Below are positions 35,091 through 44,820 of a stretch of DNA of 64,000 nucleotides, in pieces. The translations under genes and the position numbers were made by a program. The notes beneath the pieces were generated by a model, which ran no database searches, was not told the DNA's origin, and worked only from the letters and a program-made list of their open reading frames with translations. The stretch is taken from NCBI RefSeq assembly GCF_007827695.1, contig NZ_VITA01000002.1, positions 248,001 through 312,000 on the forward strand, given 5' to 3'. The first letter of the stretch is position 1. Each line of letters begins with the position of its first letter. The DNA is from Sinorhizobium medicae. Its GTDB lineage: Bacteria; Pseudomonadota; Alphaproteobacteria; Rhizobiales; Rhizobiaceae.

Positions 35091-36484
35091 GCAGGATCCG
35101 CGTGCTGTTCAGGACCACCGCCGTCCGGCTCTCTGCGCTTTATCTGGTCCTCTTCTCCCTCTGCGCGGCTTTCCTCGTCATTTATGTGACCGGTATGTCG
35201 GAGCGCCTCCTGCAGCAGCAGACCCGGGAGGCGATCGCCGCCGAGGTGAACCAGATCTCGGTTGTCTACGACCGCGCCGGTATCAACGGGCTGCTTCGTT
35301 CGCTTGAGCGTCGGGCGCGTCAGCCGGGAGCGAACCTCTATGTCATTGCCGGGCCGAACGGAGAAATCCTCGCCGGCAATGTCGCCGCTCTGGAGCCGGG
35401 GCTACTCGACGACGAGGGATGGAAGTCGCAGCCGTTCCGCTATCGGCGCTTTACCGACGAGAGTCAGGCAGACAGGCACGTCGCTCTCGCCCAGGTCCTT
35501 GTGCTCGATAACGGCCTGAGACTACTCGTCGGCCGCGATCTGCAGGAGCCGGAGAAGTTCCGCGCGCTGGTCCGTCAGGCGCTGATGGTAGCGCTCGGCA
35601 TCATGGGGCTCGGTGCGCTGGTCATCTGGTTCGGTATCGGTCGCAATGCTCTGCGCCGCATCGACCGTATGTCGGAAGCGAGCACGAAGATCATGGCCGG
35701 GGACCTCTCGCAACGCTTGCCGGCGAGCGGTTCCGGTGACGAGTTCGACCGCCTTTCGGAATCGCTCAACGCGATGCTGGAACGCATAGAGAAGCTGAAT
35801 GAAGGACTGAAACAGGTTTCCGACAACATCGCGCATGACCTCAAGACACCGCTCACGCGCCTGCGCAACAAGGCAGAAGCGGCACTTGCAGATGGCGGCG
35901 AGGATAGCCGGAGCGGCGCACTCGAGCAGATCATCGCCGAGTCGGATCAGCTGATACGTACGTTCAACGCGCTTCTGATGATTTCCCGCGTCGAAGCGGG
36001 CTCCGCCGTTGCCGAGATGAGCGAGGTCGACCTGTCCCGGATCGTGGAGGATTGCGTCGAACTCTATGAGCCGCTGGCGGAAGACAAGGACATGCGCATC
36101 GAAGCGGAGGCTGCGCCCGGGGTTGCGATTAGCGGCAATCGTGAACTCATCAGCCAGGCGTTAGGCAACCTCGTCGACAATGCGATCAAATATGCGGAAG
36201 GTGCCGAAAATCCGCTGATACGGGTTGAAATGAAGCGGAGCGACCGTCAGGTCGTCTTGACTGTCGCCGATCACGGGCCGGGCATTCCGGAGAATATGCG
36301 GGGAGAGGTTGTCAAACGCTTCGTTCGCCTGGACGAAAGCCGATCGAAGCCCGGGACGGGGCTCGGTCTGTCGCTCGTCGAGGCGATTATGGAGCTGCAC
36401 CGCGGTTCGCTGGACTTGTCGGCGACGGAGGTGGGTGGCCGAGGCCTGACGGTTCGCATGGTTTTCCCGGCCGCTGCGACCTGA
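35087..36484 (+). CDS. Sensor histidine kinase
   Basis: A 465-residue membrane kinase partner of the regulator just upstream. Two helices (~12-35 and ~165-185) bracket a periplasmic domain of about 130 residues; a HAMP domain follows ('IGRNALRRIDRMSEASTKIMAGDLSQRLP'). The H-box is 'QVSDNIAHDLKTPLTRLRNKAEAAL' (~residue 248), with N- and G-boxes 'LGNLVDNAIKYAEG', 'VADHGPGIP' and 'GTGLGLSLVEAIMELH'. This is the cation-sensing CusS/QseC-like architecture; the signal is unknown. Confidence 0.92.
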   Translation: MSRIRVLFRTTAVRLSALYLVLFSLCAAFLVIYVTGMSERLLQQQTREAIAAEVNQISVVYDRAGINGLLRSLERRARQPGANLYVIAGPNGEILAGNVAALEPGLLDDEGWKSQPFRYRRFTDESQADRHVALAQVLVLDNGLRLLVGRDLQEPEKFRALVRQALMVALGIMGLGALVIWFGIGRNALRRIDRMSEASTKIMAGDLSQRLPASGSGDEFDRLSESLNAMLERIEKLNEGLKQVSDNIAHDLKTPLTRLRNKAEAALADGGEDSRSGALEQIIAESDQLIRTFNALLMISRVEAGSAVAEMSEVDLSRIVEDCVELYEPLAEDKDMRIEAEAAPGVAISGNRELISQALGNLVDNAIKYAEGAENPLIRVEMKRSDRQVVLTVADHGPGIPENMRGEVVKRFVRLDESRSKPGTGLGLSLVEAIMELHRGSLDLSATEVGGRGLTVRMVFPAAAT

Positions 36485-36583
36485 TAGAGCACTTTCAGGA
36501 AAAGCGTTTCGTGGTTTCCTGTTTCGGAGGTGCGTCGCCTTAGAGGCACCGGACCGATCGCGGAGGTGAAGGGGGGAGTGTTC

Positions 36584-39541
36584 ATGGCGGAAACGGTCGA
36601 GCGGTCTTTGTCCGATATCGATGTAGTGCCGATTCGTCCTGCAAGCCAGGCAGATGCCAAGGCGGCCCTATCCGTTCTCAAGGATGCGGCGAAATGCAGT
36701 GATAGGATTGCAGAGCGCATTGCCTCCGGCGCGCCGCTCAAGGATTTTCTCGTTGCCGCCTTCGCGCTTTCGCCGTTCTTGCGGGATACCGCCGGTGGGC
36801 ATCCGGCGGTTCTCGAGGCGCTGCTATCCGAAACGCTGCCGGCGTTTTTGAAGCGCAGGATCGAGGCTGCGCGGACAGCCTGGCGGGGCGAGGCGACCGG
36901 TGCGGCGCTCGCGGACACCGAGATCATGATGCGCTTGAGGCGGGCGAAGCGGGAGGTGGCCTTCGCCGTCGCTCTCGCGGACCTTTCGCGTCTTTTCAGC
37001 GCCCGCGAGACGACGCGGTGGCTCAGCGATTTTGCAGAGGCGGCCGTCTCGGCTGCGATCGATCATTTGCTGCTGGGTGCGCATGAAAGCGGGAAGCTGG
37101 AACTGAAGGACAGCTCCGCTCCGTCAGCCGGCTGCGGTGTTGTCGTGCTTGGCATGGGCAAGCTCGGCGCCGGTGAGCTCAACTATTCGTCCGATATCGA
37201 CCTCGTTGTCTTCTATGATCCGCAGTCGAGCATCATCACCAGTCGCGATGATGCTCCCGAGACCTTCGCCCGGCTGTTGCGGCGCCTGGTCCGAATTCTG
37301 CAGGAGAGGACCGGCGACGGATATGTCTTCCGAACGGACCTGCGGCTGCGGCCCGACCCGGGTTCCACGCCGCTTGCCATTCCCGTCGAGGCGGCAATGC
37401 TCTATTACGAGAGCAGGGGCCAGAATTGGGAACGCGCCGCCTTCATCAAAGCGCGGCCGATAGCGGGCGATCTGGAGGCGGGCGAACGGTTCGTCAGGGA
37501 GCTGACGCCCTTCGTCTTTCGCAAATATCTCGACTATGCCGCGATCGCCGACATTCATTCGATCAAGCGGCAGATCCATGCCCATAAGGGACATGGCGAA
37601 ATTGCCGTGAAGGGTCACAACATCAAGCTCGGGCGAGGCGGCATCCGGGAGATAGAGTTCTTCGTCCAGACGCAGCAGCTGATTGCCGGTGGCCGCACGC
37701 CCGCATTGAGGCTGCGCGAAACCGAAGCGATGCTGCGAATGCTCGCCGAAAGCGGCTGGATCGACGGAACGACGGCTGAGGAGCTCACCGAAGCCTATTG
37801 GTTCCTGCGCGACGTCGAGCACCGCATCCAGATGGTCCACGACGAGCAGACCCATCTCCTCCCGGAGACCGAAGCGGAGCTCAAGAGGATCGCCTACATG
37901 CTCGGCTTTGAGGACACCTCGTCCTTCTCGAAGGCACTTTCCGGTGTGTTACGAACGGTCGAGCGGCGCTATGCGCAGCTCTTCGAACAGGAGGTGAAGC
38001 TATCCGCCGAAACCGGTAATCTGGTTTTCACCGGAGAGCAGGACGATCCTGACACGCTCGAAACGCTGAAGAAGCTCGGTTTCCAGCGACCGTCCGACAT
38101 AGCGCGCATCATCCGCACCTGGCATTACGGACGCTACCGCGCGACGCAGTCCGTCGAGGCGCGCGAGCGGCTGACGGAACTGACGCCGGAGCTCCTGCGC
38201 TTCTTCGGCGAAAGCCGGCGAGCCGACGAAGCGTTTCTGCGGTTCGACCATTTCCTCTCGGGGCTGCCGGCGGGGATCCAGCTTTTCTCCCTGCTCGGCA
38301 ACAACCCCGGGCTCCTGTCGCTGATCGTCAACATCATGTCCTCGGCGCCCCGCCTGGCCGATATCATTGCGGCCAAACCGCATGTCTTCGATGGCATGCT
38401 GGAACCGGGCTTGCTTTCGGAGCTACCAACCAGGGATTACCTGGCACCGCGCATCGCGAATTTCGTTGCCGGAGGCAGGCATTACGAAGAGGTGCTGGAC
38501 CGGCTGCGGATCATCGCCGCCGAGCAGCGCTTTCTGATCGGCATCCGGCTCCTCACGGGTGCGATCACCGGTCTGCAGGCGGGACGGGCACTCACCGACC
38601 TCGCCGATCTGATCATTGCCTCGGCGCTCGATGCGGTGCTGGAGGAGATCCGGTCGGTGCATGGCCGCTTCCCCGGCGGGAGGGTCGCAATCGTTGGAAT
38701 GGGCAAGCTGGGCAGCCACGAGTTGACGGCCGGCTCAGATATCGACCTCATCCTGCTCTATGATTATGACGACGAAGTGCTCGAATCCGACGGCGCCAAG
38801 CCGCTCGATCCGGTGCGCTATTTCACACGGGTGACGCAGCGGCTGATCGCCGCGCTGTCGGCGCCGACGGCCGAGGGCATCCTCTATGAAGTCGACATGC
38901 GGCTGCGGCCCTCCGGCAACAAAGGGCCCGTTGCGACACGCATCGCGGCCTTTGCCAAATACCAGCGGACGGAGGCCTGGACCTGGGAGCATCTGGCACT
39001 GACGCGGGCGCGCTGCATCTGCGGCGATGAAAGCCTCGTCGGCGAAGCGGAGGCGATCTTCGCTGAGGTTCTCGCTTGCAAACGGGACATCGCGAAGATC
39101 CGCAAGGATGTGGAGGAGATGCGCGGACTGATCGACAAGGAGAAGCCGCCGAAGGACATCTGGGACTTCAAGCTGATACCCGGCGGATTGGTCGATATCG
39201 AATTTATCGCCCAGTACCTCACCCTGATCGCTCCGGCGAGGGGCTTGACCCCTCCTCCTGCCGGGACGCATACGCTCGAGGCGCTGAAGGCGCTTGGTGC
39301 CGGGATGATGGATGCGAACGATCTCGATACGGCCGCCGAAGCGCTCGTGCTTTTCACGGAGCTTTCGCAACTCGTGCGACTTTGCATCGATGGCGACTTC
39401 GATCCGAAGGAAGCGCCGGCCGGTCTCGTCGATCTCGTCTGCCGCGCCGGGGATTACCCCGACCTCTCACATCTCGAAGCCGACATTCGCCGCCTTTCGA
39501 AGGCCGTACGCCGGATCTTCCATTCAGTCATTGCGGCGTGA
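36584..39541 (+). CDS. glnE: Bifunctional glutamine synthetase adenylyltransferase
   Basis: A 985-residue GlnE protein that adenylylates and deadenylylates glutamine synthetase in response to PII, controlling ammonium assimilation. Two nucleotidyltransferase domains are evident: N-terminal 'GMGKLGAGELNYSSDIDLVVFYD' (deadenylylation, ~residue 185) and C-terminal 'GMGKLGSHELTAGSDIDLILLYD' (adenylylation, ~705), each followed by helical regulatory regions ('RGGIREIEFFVQTQQLI', 'PGGLVDIEFIAQYLTL'). The ATG at 36584 (MAETVERS) follows GGGGGGAG and is preferred to an earlier in-frame codon. Single gene, converging on pleC with 9 bp between them. Confidence 0.96.
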   Translation: MAETVERSLSDIDVVPIRPASQADAKAALSVLKDAAKCSDRIAERIASGAPLKDFLVAAFALSPFLRDTAGGHPAVLEALLSETLPAFLKRRIEAARTAWRGEATGAALADTEIMMRLRRAKREVAFAVALADLSRLFSARETTRWLSDFAEAAVSAAIDHLLLGAHESGKLELKDSSAPSAGCGVVVLGMGKLGAGELNYSSDIDLVVFYDPQSSIITSRDDAPETFARLLRRLVRILQERTGDGYVFRTDLRLRPDPGSTPLAIPVEAAMLYYESRGQNWERAAFIKARPIAGDLEAGERFVRELTPFVFRKYLDYAAIADIHSIKRQIHAHKGHGEIAVKGHNIKLGRGGIREIEFFVQTQQLIAGGRTPALRLRETEAMLRMLAESGWIDGTTAEELTEAYWFLRDVEHRIQMVHDEQTHLLPETEAELKRIAYMLGFEDTSSFSKALSGVLRTVERRYAQLFEQEVKLSAETGNLVFTGEQDDPDTLETLKKLGFQRPSDIARIIRTWHYGRYRATQSVEARERLTELTPELLRFFGESRRADEAFLRFDHFLSGLPAGIQLFSLLGNNPGLLSLIVNIMSSAPRLADIIAAKPHVFDGMLEPGLLSELPTRDYLAPRIANFVAGGRHYEEVLDRLRIIAAEQRFLIGIRLLTGAITGLQAGRALTDLADLIIASALDAVLEEIRSVHGRFPGGRVAIVGMGKLGSHELTAGSDIDLILLYDYDDEVLESDGAKPLDPVRYFTRVTQRLIAALSAPTAEGILYEVDMRLRPSGNKGPVATRIAAFAKYQRTEAWTWEHLALTRARCICGDESLVGEAEAIFAEVLACKRDIAKIRKDVEEMRGLIDKEKPPKDIWDFKLIPGGLVDIEFIAQYLTLIAPARGLTPPPAGTHTLEALKALGAGMMDANDLDTAAEALVLFTELSQLVRLCIDGDFDPKEAPAGLVDLVCRAGDYPDLSHLEADIRRLSKAVRRIFHSVIAA

Positions 39542-39550
39542 GCGGGGCGA

Positions 39551-41878
39551 TCAGGCGCGGTCGGGGATTCTGACCGAAATGATGGTGCCGACATTCTCTG
39601 TCGAGTGGATCTTTATGCTGCCGCCGTGAAGGCGGGTAAGCGAGCGGGAGATGGCAAGCCCGAGCCCCGAACCGCCCTTGCTCTTGGCATATTGGCTCTG
39701 CACCTGTTCGAATGGCTGGCCGATCTTTTGCAAGGCATCCCTGGGAATACCGATCCCGGAATCGGCGATGGTGAGGGTGACCGCGCCTCTGACCTTTCGG
39801 GCCCGGAGCGAAATGCGCCCCCCCTCATTGGTGAACTTGACGGCATTGGACAGCAGGTTGAGCAGGACCTGCTTCATCGCCCGGCGGTCTGCGAACATCG
39901 TCAGACCGGAAGATACCTGCTGGACGACGCGGATGTTCTTCTGTTCCGCCGGAATTGTGGTGAAACGGAGCGTCTCCTCGATAAGCGGCGCGAGATCTAT
40001 CCTCTCGCGCGTGATGCGCATGTGGCCTGCCTCGATCTTCGACATGTCGAGAATGTCGTTGATGACGTTGAGCAGGTGCTTGCCGCTTTCGAAAATGTCG
40101 CGGGAATATTCGTGGTACTTCTCCGAGCCGAGCGGTCCGAACATCTGGTCCTGCAGGATTTCGGAGAAGCCGAGGATAGCGTTCAGAGGCGTTCTCAGCT
40201 CGTGCGACATGTTGGCCAGGAACTCGGACTTCGCCCGGTTCGCGGCCTCGGCGCGCTCTTTCTCCGCCTGGTAATTCGCGTTGGCGACGGAGAGTTCGGC
40301 CTTTTGCTGCTCGAGCGTTATGCGCGAGGCGGAGAGATCGCCGATGGTGGCCATCAGCCGCCGCTCCGATTCGCGTAGCCGCACTTGGTGCCGCTTGAGG
40401 AGCGTGATGTCCGTGCCCACCGAGACGAGGCCGCCGTCGCGCGTGCGCCGCTCATTGATCTGCAGCCAGCGTTCGTCGGCAAGCTGCACCTCGCTCGTCT
40501 GGGAGTGGTTGCTCCGGTCCGGATCGGCGATGCGCCGTTCGACGACCGGCCGCGCCGCCGCCGCTTGGACGATCGTGCGTTCGGTGCCGGGCACGAGCAC
40601 GTGGTCGGGCAACTGCCAGGCCTGCTGGAAGTGAGTGTTGCACATGACCAGGCGATCGTGCTTGTCCCAGAGTACGAAGGCCTCCGACGTGCACTCGATG
40701 GCGTCCGCAAGGCGCTGATCGGCTTCGGCGTAGCGCTGGGCGAGCCTATGCTGTTCGGTCACGTCCATCGCGATGCCGATGAGGTGCGTCCGGCCTGAGA
40801 CGGTACGGATCACCTGCGCGCGGGCCCGAAGCCATACATAATGGCCGTCCGCATGGCGCATGCGGAATACCTGATCGATCTGGCGCTCGCTGCCCCTCGC
40901 GATCGCCCGCGCGACGCGGTATATGCCCCGGTCGTCTACATGCATGAGCCGGGCGGCGTCGCCGAACGACAGCACGCTCGCATCGCCCGGCATGCCGAGC
41001 ATTTCGTACATTGAACGTGACCAGAAGAGGCGCCTGTTGTCGAGGTCGAAGTCCCAGAGACCGCATCGCCCGCGGGAGAGCGCCGTTTCGACGCGCAGGT
41101 TCGATTCGGCAAAGATCGCATCGGCGTCGCGGGCGCGTTTCGCCTGGATGTAGTAGGCGTAAAGGACGACCATCAGGATCGCAGAAACGCCGGCAAACAG
41201 CGTGACATTGAGAGAAATTTCATCACGCCAAGCTGCCTCGAACGAGGCAATCGACGTTGCCGCCAGAACCGCGCCGCCGGAGTGGGGCAGCTGCCGCAGC
41301 GCAATGAAGTGATCGACACCATCAACCGACGCTCTCACGATCCCGGCCCCCTCGCCGTAATATTGCAGCGTGGCAACCTCGGGGGCCACTGCGGAGAGCG
41401 TGCGCCCAACGAGGTGGGCGCCATCCTGCGTGCTCGCAAAGACGCGACCGTCCCTGCGGACCGTCAGCAGGATGATCCCGGCATCCAGCATGTCGGCGGG
41501 CAGAAATTCCGTGAGCCGCTGTTCGATCTCCCAGCGGCGGACGTCCGTGAAGATCTCCGGCCCGTCCGGTTGCAAAGCGCCGGCTGCTGCTGCGGCCGTA
41601 AGACTGACGGTGCGGCGGGAGGAGGCCTCCATGCGAGCATGCTCGTCCATCATTCCCGACATTCGTGAAATCGCCACGATGAGAAGAAAAGCGATGATGA
41701 GGACCGGAATGGATCGCTTGAGCATGGGCTCGGCCATAGCGAGCTTCTGCGATGCCGGTTCGGCAAAGATCTTTGCCTGCTCGATGAACTCTCGTTCGAG
41801 GCCCGAAAGGCCCGGGAATTTAAGTCGCAACCGCCCTTCGGCTGCGCTTCCCCGTCGCGCGTCCGCCATCTTTTCCAA
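39551..41878 (-). CDS. pleC: PleC-like histidine kinase/phosphatase
   Basis: A 775-residue membrane sensor kinase. Helices at ~52-70 and ~222-243 enclose a periplasmic domain; two PAS domains (~265-380 and ~385-495) and a coiled coil lead to the H-box 'SEFLANMSHELRTPLNAILGFSEIL' (His559), then 'LLNLLSNAVKFT', 'IADSGIGIP' and 'GSGLGLAISRSLTRLHGG'. The whole matches PleC, which in alphaproteobacteria mainly dephosphorylates DivK opposite DivJ and controls CtrA activity, polarity and symbiosis. The position after glnE agrees with my memory of S. meliloti pleC. The start is TTG at 41878 with GAGGA 7 nt before it; ATG three codons later lacks spacing. Confidence 0.88.
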   Translation of the reverse strand: MEKMADARRGSAAEGRLRLKFPGLSGLEREFIEQAKIFAEPASQKLAMAEPMLKRSIPVLIIAFLLIVAISRMSGMMDEHARMEASSRRTVSLTAAAAAGALQPDGPEIFTDVRRWEIEQRLTEFLPADMLDAGIILLTVRRDGRVFASTQDGAHLVGRTLSAVAPEVATLQYYGEGAGIVRASVDGVDHFIALRQLPHSGGAVLAATSIASFEAAWRDEISLNVTLFAGVSAILMVVLYAYYIQAKRARDADAIFAESNLRVETALSRGRCGLWDFDLDNRRLFWSRSMYEMLGMPGDASVLSFGDAARLMHVDDRGIYRVARAIARGSERQIDQVFRMRHADGHYVWLRARAQVIRTVSGRTHLIGIAMDVTEQHRLAQRYAEADQRLADAIECTSEAFVLWDKHDRLVMCNTHFQQAWQLPDHVLVPGTERTIVQAAAARPVVERRIADPDRSNHSQTSEVQLADERWLQINERRTRDGGLVSVGTDITLLKRHQVRLRESERRLMATIGDLSASRITLEQQKAELSVANANYQAEKERAEAANRAKSEFLANMSHELRTPLNAILGFSEILQDQMFGPLGSEKYHEYSRDIFESGKHLLNVINDILDMSKIEAGHMRITRERIDLAPLIEETLRFTTIPAEQKNIRVVQQVSSGLTMFADRRAMKQVLLNLLSNAVKFTNEGGRISLRARKVRGAVTLTIADSGIGIPRDALQKIGQPFEQVQSQYAKSKGGSGLGLAISRSLTRLHGGSIKIHSTENVGTIISVRIPDRA

Positions 41879-41991
41879 TTTCTTGTCCTCGAGAAGCGCT
41901 CCGTACGATAATGCCCAAGGAGCGCTTAGTTCTTCTCAGTCTGAAATGTCGATCCCGTCTTCAGCGTTTTCTCGCAAGAGGGCATTTCAGT

Positions 41992-42043
41992 GATTCGGCG
42001 CGCCGCTCGCCCGAATCTGCCTCAATGAATCACAGGGCGATTC
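41992..42043. promoter_or_regulatory. Cluster of four GANTC (CcrM) sites upstream of pleC
   Basis: GATTC at 41992, GAATC at 42013, GAATC at 42027 and GATTC at 42039 lie in the pleC upstream region, 114-165 bp before the start codon. GANTC is the target of the cell-cycle methylase CcrM. A TTAACCAA at 42074-42081, close to a CtrA half-site, is 31 bp further upstream. Confidence 0.6.
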
Positions 42044-42165
42044 GCCTTGTCCAGAGGCAAGGGTAAAGATTTGTTAACCAATTCTCATCGTTGGGAAGTC
42101 GTAGCCGGGCTGCCGCAGCAATCCGGCGACCACCGCCGTCACCCCTGAAGGTTTGCGCTGCCCGG

Positions 42166-44820
42166 TCAGTGCTTGTCTTCGAGCATGCGGTCGACGATGT
42201 CGCTGACATCCGCGGAAAGGCTGGAGGCACGCGCAATCTCCTCGAGCGCACTTCGGGCGTGGCTGGCCCGAACCTCTTCCAGCGAACCCCACGAGCGCAT
42301 CGACGTCAGAATGCGCGCGGCAAGTTGAGGATTGCGCGCGTCGATGTCGAGGATCTGTCGGGCGAGGAAACGATAGCCTTCGCCATCGACGCGATTGAAG
42401 CCTGTGGCGTTCGCGAATGCGAAGGTGCCGACTAGCGAGCGTACCCGGTTGGGGTTGTTGGCATTGAAGAGCGGATCCGACATCAGCCCCCGAACCCGGT
42501 CGAGCGTCGCAGCTCCGGGGATCGTCGCCTGAATGGCGAACCACTTGTCGATGACCAGCGCATTATTGGCAAAGCGTTCCTTGAACGCGGCCAAGGCCTC
42601 CGCCGTCTCCTCGGCATCCGGAAAACGATGCGCAAGGAGCGTCAGCGCCTGGCTGAGATCGGTCATATTGTTGGCGGAGCGAAACGCATCAGCGGCTTTG
42701 CCCGGCTGCCCGTCGGCATAGACGAGATAGAAGAGACCGGAATAGCGCAGGGCTCGACGCCCGGCGCTTTCGGCGTCCGGACGGAACGGGCCGGACTGGG
42801 ACATCTCGTGAACCAGCCGCGCGAAACTGTCCTTGCCCGCCGTGGCGATGGCGGTGAGAACAGCCTGACGGCCGGTATGGATCGCATCCGGGTCGTTGCT
42901 GCCGCCGATTTCGCGGCCGATGTCGGTTTCGCTCGGCAAGGACAACACCTGCGCGCGGAATGCGGGCTCCAGCCGGTTGTCTGCGGCCGCGGCGAGAAGC
43001 GCGTCGACGAGCGCGTCGTCGCAGGCGACCGGCCGTCCGGCACGCGTTTGCGCCGCCGCCTTGACGAGATTGTCGAGTGCCATCGTATTCAGCGCCTGCC
43101 AACGTGCGAAGAGGTCGGTTTCGAAACGCGCGATCAAGGCACGGTCCCCGGCGCTTTGCACAACGTGCAAATTGATCGGCGCCGAAAAGTCTCGGTTGAA
43201 GGAAGGGACAGGCTGCGCCGGAACACCCGAGAAGGTGACGCTCTGTTTTCGCTCGGTCAGGTGCAGTACGTCCCCGCTGATCTCGGCGCCGGAGACGGCC
43301 GTGGGCGTCGCCTCGCTTCCGTCCGGAAGCAGCAGCCCGAAGCGAAGAGGGATATGCATCGGTGCCTTGCTGCTTTGTCCGGGTGTCGGCGGCACGGTCT
43401 GCTCGAGCGAGAGAGTGTATGTCTGCCCGGCGGTGTTATAGACGCCCGAAGCGGTAACGAGCGGGGTTCCCGCCTGATGGTACCATAGTGAGAATTGCTT
43501 GAGGTCGCGGCCGCTGGCAGCTTCGAAGCAGGCGACGAAATCCTCGATCGTCACCGCCTGGCCGTCGTGACGCTCGAAATAGAGGTCCATGCCCTTCTTG
43601 AAGAGATCGCGCCCGAGGATGGTCGCGATCATCCGCGTCACCTCGGATCCCTTTTCGTAGACCGTCGTCGTGTAGAAATTGTTGATCTCGCGGTATTGCG
43701 TCGGCCGTACAGGGTGGGCGAGGGGACCGGCATCTTCCGGGAACTGCTCGGATTTCAAATGCCGCACTTCGGCGATGCGCTTCACGGCGCGCGAGCGCAT
43801 ATCGGCGGAAAACTCGTGGTCGCGGTAGACGGTCAGGCCTTCCTTCAGGCAGAGCTGGAACCAGTCGCGGCAGGTAATGCGGTTGCCGGTCCAGTTGTGG
43901 AAATATTCGTGCGCGATGATCGCCTCGATGTTGGCATAGTCCGCATCGGTCGCCGTTTCGGGATCGGCGAGCACATATTTGTCGTTGAAAACGTTGAGGC
44001 CCTTGTTCTCCATGGCGCCCATGTTGAAATCGGAGACCGCAACGATCATGAATATGTCGAGGTCGTATTCACGGCCGAAGACGTCCTCGTCCCATTTCAT
44101 CGACCGTTTCAGCGCGTCCATGGCATAGGTCGCCCGCGGCTCCTTGCCGTGCTCGACATAGATCTTGAGGGCGACGTTGCGGCCGGAAACGGTGGTGAAG
44201 GTGTCCTCTACGACGCCGAGATCGCCGGCAACGAGTGCAAAGAGATAGCTCGGTTTCGGATGCGGATCGAACCAGGAGGCGAAATGGCGTCCGTCGCCCA
44301 TGTCGGCGCCACCGAGATAGTTGCCGTTCGAAAGCAGAAGCGGCGCCGCAGCCTTGTCCGCGATGATGTTGACGGTATAGACCGCCAGCACGTCTGGACG
44401 ATCCGGGAAATAGGTAATGCGACGGAAGCCTTCGGCTTCGCACTGGGTGCAATAGACGTTGCTCGTGCGGTAAAGGCCCATCAGCTTGGTGTTGGTCTCC
44501 GGCGACAATACCGTCGTGACGGTGATCTCGAAAGGAGCCCTTTCGGGCAGTTCGCGGATGATGAGCGTGTCGTCGGTCGCTTCATAGAGCGTGCCCGGTA
44601 TCGCTTCCTGGTCGAGCAGCAGGCCGGTCATGACGAGCTCGTCGCCATCGAGGACGAGCGGTGCCGAGGGACTGACGCCTTCGCGGCGGTGGAAGATCAT
44701 GCGCGCCTCGACCTTCGTTTCCTGCGGGTCGAGTTCGAACGTCAGGTCCACCCTTTCGAGAACGAAATCGGTCGGCCGGTAGTTTTCCAGATGAACGATC
44801 TGGCCAGTGTTTGTCCGCAT
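42166..44820 (-). CDS. pepN: Aminopeptidase N (M1 family)
   Basis: An 884-residue zinc aminopeptidase that removes N-terminal residues from peptides in the cytoplasm. The substrate-binding G-A-M-E-N is at 268-272; the zinc motif H304-E-x-x-H308 is in 'AHEYFHNW' with the third ligand Glu327 in 'KEGLT'. The domain order (beta N-domain, thermolysin-like domain, beta linker, helical C-domain) and length match E. coli-type PepN. It is upstream of pleC on the same strand, but 287 bp with clear regulatory features separates them. Single gene. Confidence 0.96.
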   Translation of the reverse strand: MRTNTGQIVHLENYRPTDFVLERVDLTFELDPQETKVEARMIFHRREGVSPSAPLVLDGDELVMTGLLLDQEAIPGTLYEATDDTLIIRELPERAPFEITVTTVLSPETNTKLMGLYRTSNVYCTQCEAEGFRRITYFPDRPDVLAVYTVNIIADKAAAPLLLSNGNYLGGADMGDGRHFASWFDPHPKPSYLFALVAGDLGVVEDTFTTVSGRNVALKIYVEHGKEPRATYAMDALKRSMKWDEDVFGREYDLDIFMIVAVSDFNMGAMENKGLNVFNDKYVLADPETATDADYANIEAIIAHEYFHNWTGNRITCRDWFQLCLKEGLTVYRDHEFSADMRSRAVKRIAEVRHLKSEQFPEDAGPLAHPVRPTQYREINNFYTTTVYEKGSEVTRMIATILGRDLFKKGMDLYFERHDGQAVTIEDFVACFEAASGRDLKQFSLWYHQAGTPLVTASGVYNTAGQTYTLSLEQTVPPTPGQSSKAPMHIPLRFGLLLPDGSEATPTAVSGAEISGDVLHLTERKQSVTFSGVPAQPVPSFNRDFSAPINLHVVQSAGDRALIARFETDLFARWQALNTMALDNLVKAAAQTRAGRPVACDDALVDALLAAAADNRLEPAFRAQVLSLPSETDIGREIGGSNDPDAIHTGRQAVLTAIATAGKDSFARLVHEMSQSGPFRPDAESAGRRALRYSGLFYLVYADGQPGKAADAFRSANNMTDLSQALTLLAHRFPDAEETAEALAAFKERFANNALVIDKWFAIQATIPGAATLDRVRGLMSDPLFNANNPNRVRSLVGTFAFANATGFNRVDGEGYRFLARQILDIDARNPQLAARILTSMRSWGSLEEVRASHARSALEEIARASSLSADVSDIVDRMLEDKH

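Noticed and set aside
34389-36484. Assigning the two-component pair after degP as a known system
   Set aside because: The architecture is too general; without a search I could not tell CusRS-, QseBC- or CpxRA-like function apart.
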